58,736 bases of DNA, taken from assembly GCA_947446885.1 (NCBI GenBank), contig CANFHZ010000002.1:1-58736 (forward strand), in the 5' to 3' direction. Origin of the DNA: Comamonadaceae bacterium. Lineage in GTDB: Bacteria; Pseudomonadota; Gammaproteobacteria; Burkholderiales; Burkholderiaceae_C. Positions 56,722 through 58,736 of the stretch are shown in pieces (position 1 is the first letter of the stretch; every line of letters begins with the position of its first letter). The position numbers were made by a program, and so were the translations under genes. The notes under the pieces were generated by a model that saw only the letters and a list, made by a program, of their open reading frames with translations, had not been told where the DNA came from and ran no database searches.

Positions 56722-57147
56722 ATGGCCTTGGACAACATCTTCGGCATCGCCGGTTCGGCGCTCAATGCGCAGACGGTGCGTATGAATGCCACCGCATCCA
56801 ACCTGGCCAACGGTGGAACCGTGGCGGGAACGGAAAAAGAAGCGTTTCGCGGCAAGCGGGCGGTTTTCAAAACCATCTTGGACGGCCAGATGGGCGGTCT
56901 GGACGCGACCGCCAAAGGCGGTGTACGCGTTACCCAAATCGTGGATGACCCCAAGCCGATTACCCGCCAGTCCGACCCCGGCAATCCGGCGGCTGACAAG
57001 GACGGCTATGTCTATATGTCCAACGTCAACGAAATGAGCGAGATGGTGGACATGATGGCCGCCGCCCGCTCGTACCAGAACAACGTCGAAGTCGTGAACA
57101 CCGCACGGCAGCTGACCATGCGCACGCTGGACATCATCAAAGCCTGA
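56722..57147 (+). CDS. flgC: Flagellar proximal rod protein FlgC
   Basis: A 141-residue rod protein with the axial N-terminal motif IAGSALNAQTVRMNATASNLANGGT and the C-terminal MVDMMAAARSYQNNVEVVNTARQLTMRTLDIIKA. The conserved ANxxT-like N-terminal element reads ANGGT here instead of the more usual ANANT type. It lies between flgB and flgD. Confidence 0.97.
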   Translation: MALDNIFGIAGSALNAQTVRMNATASNLANGGTVAGTEKEAFRGKRAVFKTILDGQMGGLDATAKGGVRVTQIVDDPKPITRQSDPGNPAADKDGYVYMSNVNEMSEMVDMMAAARSYQNNVEVVNTARQLTMRTLDIIKA

Positions 57148-57177
57148 GCCCGCTTGCCACTTCCATACTGAACTGCC

Positions 57178-57897
57178 ATGTCCAACCTCAATTTGCTACC
57201 CAGTAACACACAGGTCAGCACGGCCTGGACGACTTCGGTGCCAACGGGCATCACGACCACGGCGGCCGCGGCCGAAGCGGCGCTGACGGCCAAGAAGTCC
57301 AGCATGGGGCAAAGCGACTTTTTGACCCTGTTCACAACGCAGCTGAAAAACCAGGATCCGCTGGATCCGGTGAAGAACGAGGCTTTTGTCGCCCAACTGG
57401 CGCAGTTCTCGCAGCTGGAGGCGACAACCAATATGTCGACCACGCTGAAAGATTTTGTCGACAGCCAGGCCGGCCAGAACATCGTCACCGGTGCCAGCCT
57501 GATCGGCAAAACCATGTCGGTGCCCGACGCCCCGGCTGTGCTGAGTGGCGGCAAACCGATCAAGGGCACGATCAGCCTGCCCAACGGTGCGGACGGCGTG
57601 AAGATCCAGGTGCTCAATGACAAGGGCGTGCTGGTGGCCACCAATATTTTGGGCGCCCAGCGCGTGGGCGACATGAGCTTCTATTGGAATGGTGCCGATG
57701 ACCAGGGCGCGCCGCTGCCGGATGGCAGCTACCGTTTTGTGGCCAGCGCCGTCTCCAAAGGCTTGACCAGCCAGCCGCCTGTGAGCACCGCGGCCATGAT
57801 TACCGGCGTCAGCCAGGACGCATCCAAAACCACGCTATTGCAAATCCAGGGCGGCAAGACCGTCAGGCTATCGGACGTGACCACCATCGGTGGTTAA
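57178..57897 (+). CDS. flgD: Flagellar hook cap protein FlgD
   Basis: A 239-residue hook scaffolding protein. The N-terminal export region leads to MGQSDFLTLFTTQLKNQDPLDPVKNEAFVAQLAQFSQLEATTNM, the conserved FlgD block; the C-terminal part has beta domains (MSFYWNGADDQGAPLPDGSYRF). It caps the growing hook and is discarded when the hook is complete. flgE follows 69 bases later. Confidence 0.97.
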   Translation: MSNLNLLPSNTQVSTAWTTSVPTGITTTAAAAEAALTAKKSSMGQSDFLTLFTTQLKNQDPLDPVKNEAFVAQLAQFSQLEATTNMSTTLKDFVDSQAGQNIVTGASLIGKTMSVPDAPAVLSGGKPIKGTISLPNGADGVKIQVLNDKGVLVATNILGAQRVGDMSFYWNGADDQGAPLPDGSYRFVASAVSKGLTSQPPVSTAAMITGVSQDASKTTLLQIQGGKTVRLSDVTTIGG

Positions 57898-57966
57898 ACG
57901 GCCCCCACAGATTTTCATTTGACACCTTTTTCTCAGCATCCCCTGCACCATTAGGAGCCCCGAACC

Positions 57967-58736
57967 ATGTCTTTCTATACCTCGCTGACTGGGCTGAATG
58001 CCGCCACCGCCATGTTGGGCGTGACATCGAACAATATTGCCAACGTGGGTACCACCGGCTTCAAGCGCTCACGCGCTGACTTTGGCGACATTTTTGCCAC
58101 CTCGCCGCTGCAAAAAGCCTCGTCCACGGTCGGTCAGGGTGTGTCACTGAAGCAGGTGAGTCAAGAGTTCAGCCAGGGCAATATTTCGTTCTCATCCAAC
58201 GCGCTGGACCTGGCGATCACCGGTGACGGTTTCTTCCCCATGCGCTCCGCAGACGGCTTGCAGGAAACCTATACCCGTAACGGTTCTTTCCTCTTGAATG
58301 AACAGTACAACGTGGTGAACTCCGCAGGCCAGCGTTTGATGGCTGCGACGGTTGACTCGACTGGTAGCGCCAACGTCAACGACCGCGTGGTCTTGACCAT
58401 TCCGCAAAAAACATCCGGCGAAGCCAAGCAGACCTCATCGGTTTCGTTGGGCTTGAACTTTCCCGCCGACGCACCGGTTATCAAAGAAGACTTCAACCGG
58501 ACCAACCCGGCCACCTACAACAAGAGCACGGCGTTTACCGTGTACGACGCCGGCGGTAACGGCTACTTGGCGACTGTCTACTACGTCAAGACCAAAAACG
58601 CCGACCAGACCAGCCCGACCAACACCTGGCAAACCCATGTGTATGTGGGCGAGGACTCGGTTAATGCCTCGCTGCAGCAGGCCAGCAATGCCAACGGCGA
58701 AAAGCTGTACGTCAACCAGTACGGCCAACTGGCTCC
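57967..58736 (+). CDS. flgE: Flagellar hook protein FlgE (5' part)
   Basis: The first 256 codons of FlgE; the gene runs off the right edge. It starts MSFYTSLTGLNAATAMLGVT and continues with SNNIANVGTTGFKRSRADFGD, the axial-protein signature, then LDLAITGDGFFPMRS and a variable outer domain. FlgE polymerises into the hook. TAGGAG lies upstream of the ATG. No stop is seen. Confidence 0.96.
   Translation, partial: MSFYTSLTGLNAATAMLGVTSNNIANVGTTGFKRSRADFGDIFATSPLQKASSTVGQGVSLKQVSQEFSQGNISFSSNALDLAITGDGFFPMRSADGLQETYTRNGSFLLNEQYNVVNSAGQRLMAATVDSTGSANVNDRVVLTIPQKTSGEAKQTSSVSLGLNFPADAPVIKEDFNRTNPATYNKSTAFTVYDAGGNGYLATVYYVKTKNADQTSPTNTWQTHVYVGEDSVNASLQQASNANGEKLYVNQYGQLA

Overview
The window looks like a chromosome segment from a Betaproteobacterium of the order Burkholderiales, most likely a Comamonadaceae relative (Rhodoferax or Polaromonas type). 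This rests on GC-rich coding sequence, the gene order dnaA-dnaN-gyrB facing rpmH-rnpA-yidD-yidC-mnmE, and a large flagellar island. The genus is an inference. It is the replication-origin region joined to most of the flagellar regulon.

Positions 1-19811 are mainly housekeeping. The end of a urea ABC transporter operon (urtD partial, urtE) is followed by gyrB, dnaN and dnaA on the minus strand. Next comes a probable oriC/dnaA-rpmH control region (6461-6711) and then rpmH, rnpA, yidD, yidC and mnmE on the plus strand. A lipopolysaccharide block follows (kdsD, kdsC, lptC). Sugar metabolism comes next: tal-pgi on the minus strand, divergent from zwf-hexR on the plus strand, with a HexR-like palindrome in the shared promoter region. 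cca and a small exported Sel1 protein close this part.

Positions 19751-40760 hold flagellar genes in two divergent blocks. On the minus strand, flhA-flhF-flhG-fliA sits behind a near-perfect sigma-54 promoter, and fliS-motA-motB sits behind a sigma-28 promoter; motB is followed by two unfamiliar membrane-protein genes. On the plus strand run fliK-L-M-N-O-P-Q-R-flhB and three unnamed genes, one a DamX-like SPOR protein. A sigma-54 activator of FleQ type that lacks an N-terminal sensory domain follows on the minus strand.

Positions 40973-48109 hold an unusual cassette of repeat proteins: two Sel1 proteins, a J-domain protein with a degenerate phospholipase-D-like half, a protein with fifteen W[DN]W repeats at about 25-residue spacing, and a small His-rich protein. 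Its function is unknown. After it come FlgP-like, FlgT-like and LysM/FimV-like envelope proteins, a second FliK-like protein with an FlhB C-terminal paralogue, flgN-flgM-flgA, a LysM/transglycosylase-like protein, and flgB-C-D-E (flgE runs off the right edge).

The promoters suggest a hierarchy: the FleQ-like activator with sigma-54 drives flhA-flhF-flhG-fliA, flgA and flgBCDE; FliA then drives fliS-motAB and flgM, and FlgM restrains FliA. FlhF and FlhG suggest polar flagella. I saw no tRNA, rRNA, insertion sequence or CRISPR array, and no stretch over 300 bases lacks a gene.
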